DNA from: Epiperipatus broadwayi
Lineage: Eukaryota > Onychophora > Udeonychophora > Euonychophora > Peripatidae
Direction: 5' to 3'
Assembly (NCBI GenBank): GCA_028023455.1
Contig: JAQFVV010001007.1
Coordinates: 1 to 64,000, forward strand
Length of the DNA stretch: 64,000 nucleotides
Below are positions 13,321 to 26,502 of the stretch, piece by piece. Position 1 is the first letter of the stretch; each line of letters opens with the position of its first letter. The notes below the pieces were generated by a model that made no database searches, had not been told where the DNA came from, and saw only the letters and a program-made list of their open reading frames with translations. A program made the position numbers and the translations under genes.

Positions 13321-13558
13321 ATTAATCAAAGTTTATACTAATGCAAATAATATAATTAGTTATTAAATTGAAATAAATTTTTTAAAAAAACTGTCAATTG
13401 CTATGAAAAATATATCTATAGTTGCTTCTAACAACTTGCCATTTATAATTTATATCATACATAGATACTATATTCGGTACATTGGTATTAGTCCCGCAAT
13501 GTACTGTCAAAAATAAAAAAAAAGTGGGCAAATGGATTAAATTATTATAGTAAAAATT

Positions 13559-13852
13559 CACATGATCACCATTTCTTATGCTTGCTCATAACTGTTATTA
13601 AAACAGGCAAAACTCTACATACAGTAGTGCCACTCAGTGCAAGCCAGAGTAATCAATGGATGCCAGATTTAGGTGCAGTGCTCTCAGATCCAAGGCTCCT
13701 CACTGACGAAAGCCACAAGCTAGAATCTAGTCTGGGGATATTGGATGAATAGGTATTAGATGGGGATTTTATGCACAAGCCTTCTGGCGTTCATTAATTA
13801 CTTTGGCTTACACTGAGTGGCACTACTGTATGGAGAGTTTTACCTGTTTTAA
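13559..13852. mobile_element. 294-bp inverted-repeat element with hammerhead-like core and 13-bp target duplication
   Basis: Flanked by perfect tatagtaaaaatt repeats (13546-13558 and 13853-13865). One end is cacatgatcacc, the other acctgttttaa. Subterminal inverted arms share acagtagtgccactcagtg and its complement. The plus-strand centre has CTGACGA (13703-13709), a 3-bp stem II AGC/GCT around cacaa, GAAT in place of GAAA, then CTAGTC. The stem I strands CCAA/TTGG and TCCTCA/TGGGGA are at 13690-13702 and 13733-13744. The GAAT change probably inactivates this ribozyme. Confidence 0.65.
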
Positions 13853-14859
13853 TATAGTAAAAATTACTACTTCTAAAAATTAGCTGTCAACAAATGCTAT
13901 CAACAATAAGAAACATCACAACAATAATGCTATAAAAGGTAGTATAACTAATATTCACTCATTACGTTTACTAATGCTAATTGATTGTTTTGAGTGACTT
14001 ATAGCAGTAGTAGATGGCAGCCTTTGGAGCTTAAGGTCAATGCTGGAAATTATGAATTTCGGGACAATAAACTATTTGATTATACATATGAGATTATAAT
14101 TATTTACTATAAAATAAAGGTATCAAAAGGTATAAATAAAGAATTATAAGTCTAAATTAAGAAATAGAAAATTCGTTTGCAGGTCAATAACAGAATAAAA
14201 ATGTTGACGCAATTATTTTTTTCTAATCCTGTGTTTGATAAATAATTAAGTTATAAGTAAGTATTCATCCGCAATTCAGTTTATTGCTATAATTACGTAA
14301 TAGAGGCAAAAGCAAGAAATTATTTTAATTCAGGATGGGCGGTATTATTATATTTTAAATATTTTGCTAAAGTAACAGAAAGTACAGAGTAATAATTTTA
14401 TTTCCTTCAATGAGTGATAAATTTGTAGATTTTACTTATTAATAGCGATTTGTTTTTATAATAGCTAAACTAAATCTTTACTTTGAAAATATGTCAGAAT
14501 TTTTCCATTCTGCTTTGGCTAATCTCTTGTTAACACATTAAACCTTATACCTTATTTTCTTTCAATTAAACAATGAATTCTAAAAAAAAAAAAAACATAA
14601 GTAATTAGTGACACCTAACGGCAAGTGATAACACTAAAAGTTATCAACACTAAAATACTTTAGTTTAAAACTGCTACAATTAAATTAATTTAAAACTGTA
14701 AATGACGGACTTTATGCGAGTTGTAGTTTTTTAAATAAAAAAAAACAACACAATATTATACATAAAAATTAATTAGTGCTTTATGTGAGTGTTCATATCT
14801 ATTTGTTAGCTGTGTGATATTATTCAATTATATAAGTATGAGTATTATATTTGTATTAA

Positions 14860-15480
14860 TATATATTGGACTATTTCCACCATCTAATATAAGTATTGAA
14901 TGTCTTTAAGGAAATTTAACTTTATTTAAATATTACAAATACATTCACCTGTTAGTAATAGTCCTCAGGTTAGTATAATGCACAACATTTCGAGAAGTAT
15001 TATTCTCTTCTCTTCGTTACGTGTTGCTGGCGTGATGAAAATCGAATGTGGACCCTTAGATTTTTGAACATTGAATTTTAAACAACTGACTCATCCTGCC
15101 AAAAGCCACAGTCAGTAGAAATTTTATATACTTATCTATGAGATTTCTTCACTTTTTCATAAGAGCAAAGTTGATTAGTGGTTTTTATACATTATGTATA
15201 GTCACACTAGATTGACTTGTGAGGTTATCTGCCATTGTTTTGTGAGCATTTTTCTTAAATTTTCTTCTTTGTACCTTTTATTCTTTATCCAATATTTTTG
15301 TATTTTCCCAATTGAATATTTGTTCATTGATACAAACATGGGTCTGATTCCTTAGACAAATCTTTTCTCTCTCTTCTAATCATCAGTTTGTGTTTTTACA
15401 ATTGCTTTTCAATGGGATGACTGCTCTCACCAATATATATGTTCTTCCACATTATCTATTTTAAATCCATGACTCCATAT
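14860..15480 (-). mobile_element. Older Penelope-like fragment, same family as 48968-49748
   Basis: The left end attggactatttccaccat and the body (gagcaaagttgattagtgg, tatgtatagtcacactag, ccaatatttttgtattttcc) match the 48968-49748 copy. The minus strand encodes NLTSQSSVTIHNV..PLINFAL with stops. A core-like sequence at 15017-14987 (minus) has GAAGA, stem GAGAAG/CTTCTC and GAAAT but lacks the U of CUGA. No right inverted end was found. Confidence 0.5.
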
Positions 15481-15828
15481 TTTTTTTATAATAAAATATT
15501 ATGCTTAAATAATAAATTAAATATCTTTGTTGTAAATAACTCATATTTATTGTGCAAAATAGAGTTATCAGATTTTTGTATCAAAAATGAATATTGGTGA
15601 TGAGATTTCCACCAGATCTTGTAATAAAGATATACAAAATTATATAGAAATAATAGAAAGAAAAATTAGGATAATAATAATAATGTTATAATGATATATT
15701 AATGAATAAAAATAGGGGTATAATAAAATAGAATGGAATAAAAATGCTAATAAAATAATAGGTATGAATTAAAAGAGGTAATAGTATATAAAATTAAATA
15801 TGATTATGAATAATAATTCATATAAATA

Positions 15829-16165
15829 CCCTTAGGCCTCATTTCATGTGGATTTTTTAAATGCGATTTTGAAGTTATGCAATTCATGTTTCTTCTTAAT
15901 AACTTTGTATGCAGTTTTCTTTTATGCAATAAAAATTATTAGATCAGAAGTCGAGCTCCAATAATGCGCTATTACTTTAAATATTATAAATTTTGCACAC
16001 TCACGTCATATTTAATGTAATAGCATATTATCAGAGTTCGACTTCCATGTAATAACTTCAATATTTTCAGCACTTTACAATAGCACTGTAATAGATTTTA
16101 TGCAATAAAGAAGTTCATAATTCACTTAAAATCAGGATTCCCCATTTTATATGCACACATTAAAT
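15829..16165. repeat. Terminal-inverted-repeat element (family M), short copy
   Basis: The start cccttaggcctcatttcatg and following aatgcgattttgaagttatg match, in inverse orientation, the right end of 41003-41790. Confidence 0.45.
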
Positions 16166-16319
16166 TTTACAAGATTATAATGTAAATCTGTTCAAATGTT
16201 ATAGATGCCTATACTACTGTTGTTTTTGCAGTTTAAATCACATTCTATTTGTGCTCTTAGAGAGTATGTAATTAATTAATTATTTAGTGTCCGCAAGTTT
16301 ATTTTTAAAAGGTGAGTAA

Positions 16320-16534
16320 CAGTGGTGGGCACAATTAATTTTGACAATTAAACATTTAATTCTGATTTTTAATTATAATTAACAATTTAAAAATTACATA
16401 ACATGATTTGAAATTAATGTGATGTGAAACAATGAAAATTAATTTTTAAACAGAATTGAAAATTAAAAAATTAAAGACAAAAATAAGAATTTAATTTTTA
16501 ATTGTTAGTTTTAATTAAATTTTACCCAATAGCA
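16320..16534. mobile_element. hAT-type MITE
   Basis: Begins cagtggtgggcacaatta. The complement of its right end (tgctattgggtaaaattt) is a diverged inverted terminal repeat. Flanks gtgagtaa (16312-16319) and gtgagtag (16535-16542) are an 8-bp duplication with one mismatch. The interior is only AATTAA-rich sequence. Confidence 0.55.
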
Positions 16535-17027
16535 GTGAGTAGGTGTTTTTTTATTATCATAAGTCTAAGTTCTTATTTTCATTTTAAACTTTTAGTTTAC
16601 CCTAATGAAGAGTAAAAAACACCCAAGAAAATGAATTTCTTTGGGAACAAAAATTCCAATTTTAGGTCACTTAGCAAAATGGGAAGGATCAACAGCGATT
16701 GGAAAACATTTTAGTTTGAGCGAGTCACTATAAGAGCAATTAAAAAAATGAAGTTGGCTCTAGTTATATTTTCTCTTGTGATGAATCTGATGTCTTCAAA
16801 TAGTGATAATGATTAAAATACTGTACATGTATGAAAAATGTAAAATACTGTAAATAAAATGAGATGCAGGTGTATGTATATAAAAATAATGGTTATATAA
16901 TTATATATATTATATGTTTAAATGTTGTATATGAGGAGTGCATAGAACAGTTTAATATGTAGGTTTTATAACACATGCCACACATTTATTTTATGGTATT
17001 AAACATTACTTCCAAAGTGTATTGAAT

Positions 17028-17060
17028 TTAAACATAGATTAACATATATCTATGTTTAAC
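17028..17060. repeat. Short AT-rich hairpin
   Basis: taaacatagat and atctatgttta around taacatat. Confidence 0.5.
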
Positions 17061-17920
17061 TCCAATTGTTACACAATATATTATTAACCAGCAGGTTGAC
17101 TGCACTTTATAGAACTGACAGAATAAATTTTTTATATATTTTTATTATTAATATTGCATGTTACTATATAATTGTTTATTTTCATCAAAACAAATATAAA
17201 AATTAAAGAAAATATCCTGTCTAATAATGTATGTGTGCTAAAATTTCTAATGCAAGATTTATATGTATTATGATTTCTTCATAAATATTTTTATTGTTTG
17301 ATATTTGAATTGTTTTAAAAATCAATTATTAATTTTTTAATCCACATATACTTTTAACATAATTCATTTCATTGAATAATTAGTACCAATTTGAATGAGT
17401 TCTCTGCCATTTTGGTTTTTAAGGGATCCCCAAACCCACTGCTGATACAATCAAGTATTTTAAAATAATCATTGCACACTAACTAGGACAGTTAAATAAA
17501 ACAATGGATCAGTAAGTGTTGATATATTATATTCAACCCTGGGTACTGATGTTTTCCAAGGATTTATCAATTATGTTATTAATTGTTGTGTGATTATGTA
17601 CACCCATGAATACATCATAATTTCTCATTCTTCCAGCATTTTTTGGTTATTTGTAATCAGAAAGGGTAATTAAAATAGTCTAGCTGGATATAAAAAACAA
17701 AATGTTTTTGATCATGTGATGTCAGAATGTGGAGCTGTGTGAAGATTACCCTTTGGCAAATTTTATGTTAGCTGTGCATTTTCAATCATTACAATATTAA
17801 GAAATGATCGAAAGTAAAATGGATCTCCACTTTTTCTTTAAGTTTTAATAACCGAAATACACCCTTATTATATATCTGTATCGATATATGTAAGATGAGC
17901 ATAGAGTTCATTCTATCTCA

Positions 17921-18262
17921 TAACAGTGAGACACTTAATCACATATATCTCGAAAAGATAAATAATCACCAATATACATATTACATGCTAAACCAGCAAT
18001 CATCAGTTGGTCCAGATTATCATCTCTACACATATATGCAATAAGTGCTCAAATATATATTAAGATAGCCAATATTCATACTTTAGTGGACAGGCTCCAA
18101 TCCACTCCACACTCCAACTCTTCAACTGTCCATTCAATTGAAAATCTGATGATGGAACATTCAAAGGCCACCCTAAGGCTGAGATTCTTATCACACCCAT
18201 GTTGACCTGAAGTCAATCTGACCCTTCATGTACAGGACATAATCCATTTAATACATATACAA
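17921..18262 (+). repeat. Family Y copy, diverged
   Basis: Shares aagataaataatcaccaata, catgctaaaccagcaatcat, ttaagatagccaat and gaaaatctgatgatgg with 58570-59063. Ends lost. Confidence 0.65.
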
Positions 18263-20246
18263 GGGATGCTATAAACTTACTTTTACTGATATTGAAAAAA
18301 ATTCAGAGCAAACTTAATATATCAGCTAGATAAAAATATAATGTTAATAATTATTAAATTGATTATACTAGGATGAAGATAAAAACATCCTCAAATAAAA
18401 GTTATAAAAATAAACATAAATTGGCAATGCTAAATGTGTATGTAATTAAAATGAGTAAACTAATCTACCTTAGGCTATAAAAAATAATATTCTGTATATT
18501 AAAGTATCAAGAATAGAATGAATACACTTCTTCTTCCTTAAGCTTTTGACATTTATAAGATTACCCTTGTCAACAATGATGAAATTAATATATAAGCCAA
18601 ATAAAAATATGAAATTAATAATTATCAAGCTAATACAAACATCACAACTTTGAAGAATAGATAAATATACCCTCTTCGTGATTCTGTGTTAAAATACAAA
18701 ATAGTATTTATTCATGGCATAAGAAAGACTGATTTACTCATCTTAAACTAATTTTGCATTTACACATATGAACAATAAATTAAAAAAGCTTAAATGTATA
18801 CATAATTCTTGGAATAAATCACTCTTCCCCAGACTATGAAGAAATAAATTTTTGTTGACAAAGAAAGAATAGATCCATCTATTTCTTAAGCTTTACCTGA
18901 AGACAGAGTAATTCATTCTATTAATTAGAAATAATTTGAGCTTGCTAATTTAATGTTCACCATTATAACTTTTGACTAATTATTAAAATAATATTATTAA
19001 CAGTGAGACTCATTCTTCATTCTTATGTAATTGATTATTAATTTCATAAATTATTAATATATTTTTATCTGGTGATATATATAAATTCATTCTGAATTAC
19101 CATCAATGTGGCATAGGTAAACTATAAATATCATGACTATAAAAAATAGGTGGATCCTTTCTACATTTTATCCTCTATCACCAGAGTATAATTTATTCAT
19201 AACTTGAAAGAAGAGTAATTTTTTCCACATTTAAATACTGTAATATATAATAACTATTGTAAACATAATAGTAAGTACAATTTAAAATGGTTAGTAGGTT
19301 ATTACAGAGGTGAGATTATTACTTAAATTGAATAATTTATGAAATGATTTTCAACTTTCTAATATGTCACTCAAATGTTATAACACTTTGATAATTTTGT
19401 ATTGAATTCTAAATTGCAGTAAAGCAATAAAACATTGGTTTTCTCTTAGAATGCACACTATTAATTTAGTAAGAAGCAGTACATTATAAAATATATATAT
19501 TATACCGAGACAAAGTCGGTATATGTAAACACACACACACTCAAGCAATGTAAAATACTCTATTTTATTTTCTTACAACTTATGATAAAAAATAGATATA
19601 GTTTTCTTTCATACTTTCTAAAATACACTTGTAAAATAAAATATTAATATGTCTAATTAAATAGTTTAAGGCTTTAACATAATTTACTAAAATAATATTC
19701 TCTAAAATGAAAAAAATAATATGCCATTATAAATATCAATAAATAATTTATACTTGTATATGCCGCGGGGGTAACCAAAAAGGGATATTTTAAATTATAA
19801 TTGTAGTAAAAGTAAAAGCTTATAGAAATGATTTTGAGAAAGATTAAATGCTCGACTTTTAGCTAATGTAAATTACATTGTTCTCGTAAGACACGCACAC
19901 ACGTATGCATCCAAGGTGTGAATGAATATAAGTTTGTTAACTGAGATTGCAATATGAGATTGCCTAAACATAAGATTGCCTTAAGCACATGGATTGACTA
20001 GGACACGGACCCCAACGACAACTCTAAGAACATGGAACTCTGGGGGGAGATTCGATCCTCAGATAAAATCCAACCCATATAAATATCAAGCAAAATCTAA
20101 AAAAAAAGGAAAAAAAATATATAATGTTAAGAGAAGCTAATTCAAATTGTCAATCTTTTGTTCAATTTTCTCAAAATTCAATTTAATTCAAAATACTTCG
20201 CTTGTGCTATCCGTTTTCAAGATGATCGATATGAAATTAATATTTA
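18263..20246. other. No gene seen
   Basis: AT-rich. Besides the 19501 hairpin, only a tRNA B-box-like complement (gggagattcgatcctc, near 20045) hints at an old SINE. Confidence 0.45.
19501..19523. repeat. Short perfect hairpin
   Basis: tataccga and tcggtata around gacaaag; a (CA)n-like run follows. Confidence 0.6.
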
Positions 20247-20300
20247 GAGCGTCGACTGTCATGAGGGGCTAGGAAACCCTTCAGTGATTGATCGACGCTC
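20247..20300. other. 54-nt GC-rich imperfect hairpin
   Basis: Perfect outer stem GAGCGTCGA/TCGACGCTC, inner TCAT/GTGA and AGGGG/CCCTT pairs, and terminal loop ctaggaaa. It stands out in an AT-rich setting and is pre-miRNA-like in shape, though shorter than most. Confidence 0.45.
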
Positions 20301-21110
20301 CGCCACCAGAACATCTCCGTCGCTATGAATACTTAATAATTTTACCATCTAAAATTAGTGCTCCAACCAGTTCAATAATGTTCCGTGAAATACATGAATC
20401 ATCCTGATTTATTACGCTCAACTTTAAAAGAAATGAACAACCTCCTTATGGAAAACATCATCTCCCATGTTCAAACCTCCACTTAATTAGAAGCAGCGGA
20501 AGAATAAGCCAAAATCCTAGGTAAACACTTTATTTTTTTATGCTTTCATTCATTCCATACGTAAACTTTTAAAAGAGGCAATCTCATAATTAACTAACTT
20601 TGATTTCGTAAATTAAACTATAAAATATTCCGTAATTCATTATATTTAAAATTTTATTATTGTAACTTATTATTGTAATCTCCGCCTTCGTAAGATCAAA
20701 CATTATGCAATTCCTAAAAATTTAAATCTCAGGTCTTTTCAAATATGAACTTTGATCCTAGTTATTATCTTATAATTTATAACACTTACCTTCAAAACTG
20801 TAAAAAAAGAAATTTATATTCTATCATCCATATTTTACGATATATAATATGTTCTTTTCTGTGCGAGTGCGTAAATGCGTGTGTGTGCATGTAAATAAAA
20901 CTTTTAACCAATGTGTTTTTTTTTATATTCAATAAATTTGTTCAGTATTTAAACAAGTCGAGCATTTCTCAAATCATTTCCTATAATTAATCTTTATTCT
21001 ATTTTTCGTCTTGATTATTAATAAAGTTAGCATTTATTCATATAGTTAATTATAGTGTGTTAGATTAATCTTTCTTAAACCTTGTTGTTTTTTTTTATGT
21101 CTCTTACAAA

Positions 21111-21138
21111 CATCGTGCCGTAAGTCACGATGTTTATT
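21111..21138. repeat. Short perfect hairpin
   Basis: aaacatcgtg and cacgatgttt around ccgtaagt; ATTT repeats follow (ttatttatttattta). Confidence 0.6.
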
Positions 21139-21184
21139 TATTTATTTATTCCGTAGTTAAGATAGATTTAATAGTTGGGAGGGC

Positions 21185-21695
21185 CTATTATAAAATATAA
21201 ATAAATGTCGATAAGTTGTAAATATAGCTGGAGTAAATAATTCTACCGGACGGTATGATATGGGGGGATGATCTTATAAGCTTCTAATTGTTTAGAGATA
21301 TAAACGAATAATCGTATTGGTCCCAAATAACCAATGACCCGATCCAATGCTTGGATCGATCAGTTAGTTAATCAAGCGTCTTCTCCATTGGTTATCATAG
21401 CGTCCTTTACCAGAATAGTAATTGTGAAAACAATCACATCGCGACCCTGAGCGACCCTATTGGTCCATGCTGGGAGTTTGAGCTTGTGGGCGGGATTAGA
21501 CTTCGAAATCGTTTTGATATGACGTAAGGTGATGCGAGAAGTTAAATTATAATTAAATCATCGTATCTGGCGCCCCCTTGTATTGATAGTGAACAGTTAT
21601 CGATAGAAGAAAATAAATAAAGCTTTACGCTATGTCATGTTAATTTCGGAGCTCACAATCCCTACGTGATCGGATGCCCAAGCGTCCCGGTTACA
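21185..21695 (-). other. Possible solo LTR or promoter-like block
   Basis: A block less AT-biased than its neighbours. On the minus strand it begins tgtaaccgggacgcttgggc, contains CCAAT-type motifs (accaatagg, aaccaatgg, accaatacg) and a ggcgcc-containing stretch, and ends near ttatcgaca. A TG...CA start and end would suit a solo LTR, but no target duplication or tRNA primer site was found. A promoter without a visible gene is the alternative. Confidence 0.3.
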
Positions 21696-22004
21696 ATATA
21701 TATATTTATATATGGATAAATGAGCTAAACATATAATTAATAAAGCAATATTTATGTTCATTTTCTATGTAATATTAAAATGATTTAGAATAGGTAATAT
21801 AATTTTAATTTGATACTTAAAAATGTGTGTGTACATATATATTCATCTAATTTACATTTAAAGAAATATTATTTTAAAAGTTCTAATGCAAAATTATTTT
21901 AATTTTAAAATATATTGTTTATTGTGGGAATAAATCAATGAATAAACAAAATAAAAGTTACTTTTATTAGTATTTAATAACTGAAACACAGGATTAATAT
22001 ATAC

Positions 22005-22165
22005 CATGTGTCTATATATGTAATATAGGGTATATGAGCACAGACTTTCACAAGACCCACCACTCTCCACTCTATCTAATAACACTGATACACTCAAGCA
22101 CATATATGCTGAAAAGATAAATAATCACCAATATACGTATTTCATGCTAAACCAGCAATCATTAT
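22005..22165 (+). repeat. Family Y fragment
   Basis: Matches gcacagactttcacaaga-like and aagataaataatcaccaata ... ctaaaccagcaatcat of the family, then stops. Confidence 0.6.
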
Positions 22166-23584
22166 TAGTATTTATAGATTGTATAGTTTAAATTTATTGA
22201 AAATGTAATATTTTTTAAATATTTGTTAAATATTTCATTCTGGAGAGAATTAACCTTCACACATGCACTAATAGATTAATATATTCAATTTATGTGCACT
22301 CACCCATCAGCAAAAGTTTTAAAAGCATAAATGAATCACTAAGTTTATTTTTATATAAGCCGATCCTTACTGAATGTGTTTAAATCAGGACTTGATCTTA
22401 TTATGTTCATGTTGTTTCAACTGACAAATTATTTAACAAATTTAGTTTATATATCGCAGGAAAGAAAAAAGTTTCTCATTTTAAGTACCTATTTTAAATT
22501 ACATTAGTTTGAATATATGTAAATAAATAATTGTAACTTGGGATTTACCTTCTTTACGATCTATTATATGGCTATTTTACTTATTATTTATTATTTTACT
22601 TTATTAGCTCATATTAATCTTTAATACTTTATTTCTAGACCCCGTTTTTTTAAGGAGAGGAGTAAATATGATCAATACTTACATATTAACCATACCCATG
22701 GTCAGGCCAAGATTTAATAAAAAAACATTAAAATGGTCACTTTTCCAGACTGAGGTACGGTCCTTATGACTGCAAGAAATGTTGATACATCTCATGGGCA
22801 TATTTATAATGAGTTTAAACACTTTGGGCACCCTCCAACCTTAGACTGGACTCCATTAAATGACATTAACATGCTTCAAGATATTAAAACACGAGAACGG
22901 CATAACACAGAATATCTAAATACGATTATCTATTTACTGATAGGTAAAGTGAGAGAGAGAAATTTAAACTACACCAATAATTTATACATATGTATTAAAA
23001 AATAAAATAAAAACATATAAAAAATATTTAACATTTTGAAACACAAATATGAACACTTATTAAACTACAATACTTTAACACTCATACTTATTTCCATACG
23101 TAAGAGTTAGCACTAGTAAATCACATTTAAAACTTCTATCTATAAAATAAATTTAAAAGTTCACACTTGAAATAAAACTTAGAAATTATATTAATGATGT
23201 GTAGACATATTTACATAGGGTTTTTTATATAGTAACTGGGTGGTCACACTGTCTTCTGATCCTATCAGATTCATGGTGGGTCTATTTGTAGTAGCTGGAC
23301 CCTGTCTCCTGGCTCAAGTGTAGTACGGATAGGTTTGGTTCCATAGATTTAGTTCATGGTGGGTAAAAACACCAGCAAAGGCAAGTCAGAGATATATCAC
23401 TACAATTGGCTATTAGTACTCAGGAGACAGGTGGTGGAAATGGACAAGCATTCAGCTTTGGTCTAGCAGCACATTTTTCTATCAACACAACTGTATAAAG
23501 ATTGTTTCATATTGCTAGACTCACTCATTTTAGCTGACTTATAGACTATTTGATAAACTATCCTGAAAAACTAACTGGCTTTCT

Positions 23585-23715
23585 TCTTTTGCTTCTTTGT
23601 TTTTTCTGCTGCTGCTGTTTTCTTTTTTTTTGCTCTTCTGACCCTGGACAATAAGTGATTTCAGTTTTTATATTCGCCCATTCCACCCATTGCTTGAATT
23701 CCTACCTATGATATC
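23585..23715 (-). CDS. Possible 3'-terminal exon of an unidentified gene
   Basis: On the minus strand one frame stays open from GAA TTC AAG to a TAG at about 23588. It reads EFKQWVEWANIKTEI, TYCPGSEEQ, then a Lys/Ala-rich tail (KKKKTAAAEKTKKQKKKAS). A plausible acceptor (cataggtag) lies directly upstream. The roughly 350 bases downstream on the same strand are richer in G+C than the region around them, as expected of a 3' UTR. I do not recognise the protein. The basic tail could suggest a nucleic-acid-binding or nucleolar protein, but poly-purine tracts also give such tails by chance. No other exon was found. Confidence 0.25.
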
Positions 23716-24081
23716 AATTAATTTGATCTTTATTTTTTTTAATTAGTTACATTTTTTTTATCTTATATTTTTAATTACCCAGAAATTAGTTAACTATTCT
23801 TAATTAATCAGTCTGGAATTTTTGTCTAGAAACTGATTACATCTTGCACAAATTTGTTTTCAATTATATGTTAAATTTTAATATACAAAGAAAAGAAAGA
23901 TAAGTTATAATTAGTATTTTAACTTAATCCCCAAGATTTTACTTTTTTTTCTTTTCTATTTTAACTTTTTTTTGAACAAGAAAATATTGAAATAATTTTT
24001 TCATTTTATTAATAATATCATGTAACTTGTATATATACACATACTTATTTACTGTGTATATATACATATTGTTACAGTATA

Positions 24082-24242
24082 TAACTGCAATATTGTGGAA
24101 GAAATTAACCTTCACACAAGTGCTAATGCGTTAATATATTAAATTTAAACACGCACACCCATCATCAAGAGTGCACATAAATTTAATATATTAACCTATT
24201 AGCACATGTATAAAGATTAATTCCTTCCTCAAGATTATAGTT
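24082..24242. repeat. Fold-back element with related half at 22240-22305
   Basis: Arms aactgcaatattgtggaaga ... aatatattaaattta and their complement. The left arm recurs as tggagagaattaaccttcac ... aatagattaatatattcaat at 22240-22305. Confidence 0.7.
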
Positions 24243-25349
24243 CTATACATTGCTAAATTATTTTTTTAAATATTACTTTGTAATTTCAATTTTTACTTGC
24301 AAAGAATGTTGCAATTTGTAAATAAGTGTGTGTGCCCATCTCAACAATGGAATGTTGATGTGAAATTAGAAATTTTATTACACTGTCAAAATAATGATCA
24401 CATCGATTCTGATGTTAATAGATATCTATAAAAAAGGTTGAGTTTGATAAATTTTACTTTTTACACAGATTTGCTTTTGCAAAGCATTCCTGTACATTTG
24501 TGTGCATAAAATTTCCCTTTTCCCAATACATAAACATATTTCAGTTTAAAATTATTAAGTTGTTTTTACTAAAAGCACTCCATTCACATTTAATTGTATG
24601 ATTAATTATGTCATTTATGTTTCCATTTGAATTAATAATTTAATTAAGATATTTGTAATTGTTCACTTCTAATTCATCTTTATAAATCTTTATTTCTTCC
24701 TTTGGCAAATCCATTGAACATTATTTAAATCCTTTTAACTTTTATATTTAGTCCTACTTTATTATTTTTATCTGATAATTTTTGCACCATTTTCTGAAGT
24801 TCTGAAGTATTATTTTGGAAAACAATCACATCATTTGCAATGTTTAGATGATTTAAATCATATCCATTTACTTGTACTCCCTTAGATTCTGATTTCAATT
24901 GTCTAAGCTTTTTCAAGGCTGCTGTAAAATTTTTGGATAATATAGAGTCATCCTGTTATACATCCTTCTAAATATTAACTTTTTAAATATGATTATGAAA
25001 TCTAACCATCGCTGCTGCATTTTGATAAATATTCTTCAGAATATGATAATATCCTGGATTTATATCTTGATGATTCAATGCTTTAATTGGTATGGAAAGC
25101 TTATGTAATCAAGTGTTTCATAATTTATAAATCCAAAGCAAATGACAATTTGTTTATTGGGCTTTTCTATAATTTTCCTGTGTTACACTGTAATAAAACA
25201 ATTTTAAGCCCAACTTTTCTTTTGTTGATTAAAATTTCAATGTTCACTACAGATGAGTTGTGGTTATTTTGGTAAAAATTTGGATAGAACTGATTAAAGA
25301 GTAATAAGTCTGCAATATCTAACATCATCAACATCATCTTTCTAAAGAT

Positions 25350-25435
25350 CACATGATCACTATTTCTTATGCCAGCACATTACTGTTATTAAAACAGGAA
25401 AAACTCTCCATACAGTAGTGCCACTCAGTGCCAAC
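25350..25435 (+). repeat. End fragment of the hammerhead-bearing element
   Basis: Matches the left end of 13559-13852 (cacatgatcac, tgttattaaaacagg, cagtagtgccactcagtg) but lacks the ribozyme core. Inserted in the old RTE copy, whose sequence resumes at about 25436. Confidence 0.7.
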
Positions 25436-26502
25436 CTTAATATCACCACTGCATTTTTTCAATCATTTGTTACACCTTTATCCTTTAGATATGTCATAAA
25501 TATCTTTGTAACAATTTTTCCTATTTCTTCATCTGTTTCTTTTAATATACCAATTAATTATAATTCAATCATTTCTTGGAGCTTTTCCTTTTTTCAAAGA
25601 TTTAATTTCATGTCTCACTTCTTCATTTAAAATGTTGGATAGTTCAGAAGATGCAATAATTGCAAGAGAGAGTTTATTTATTTTTTATTATTATACAATT
25701 CTTCATAGAATTCTAAATATTTCATGATGCCATTTCTCTTTTTAATAATATTTCCATCTTTTCTTGTTATTGTAGACATAAGTTTCATACCAAGATAATG
25801 TTTTACACTTTTGAGGCTTTTATTATCTTTGACAGATTTTAAAATTAATTTACACTCGTATTTTATGTCATTATTAATTTATTTTTGTACCATTTTACAA
25901 ACTTGAAATATTCAATCTAAAAAAAATTGAAAATTTACATTTGGCAAAATGGATCATTTTTATACATTTTCATACATTTTCTTTTCTTTATACATTGTCT
26001 TGTTTCTGTAAAAAAAATACTTATAAATTTTTGTATTAGCTATCTCTACTGTAGTATTTGATAAGGTATCTGTTACCTTCTTATTGATTTCATTCAAATC
26101 TGATCCATTTTCAAAATCTGTTAATATTTTAAAATGATTTGCAAGTTCTAATTTAAATTTACTAGAACGTTTCTAAAGGTTGAAAATATTAATGATGAAT
26201 ACTGTTTTTTTTAACGTCTCTTTAATTTTGCATTAACATGTATTATATATATTACTAATCGAGGATCACTAAATGTGTTAAATTTATTTAAAGCATTACA
26301 ATCTTTAAATACATATTTTCTTTTAGTCAAAATATAATGCAATTCTGATATATCTTCATTTGGATACTTTTATGACCATATTCATTTAGTTATTTTTTCT
26401 CAAAGAAAAAGTTCATAATTTTTTTTCTTTTTCATTGAACTCTCAGAGTCTGTGTCCTCTCTCATTTCCTCCATCGTAATGTAATCTACACACAATACTC
26501 TC

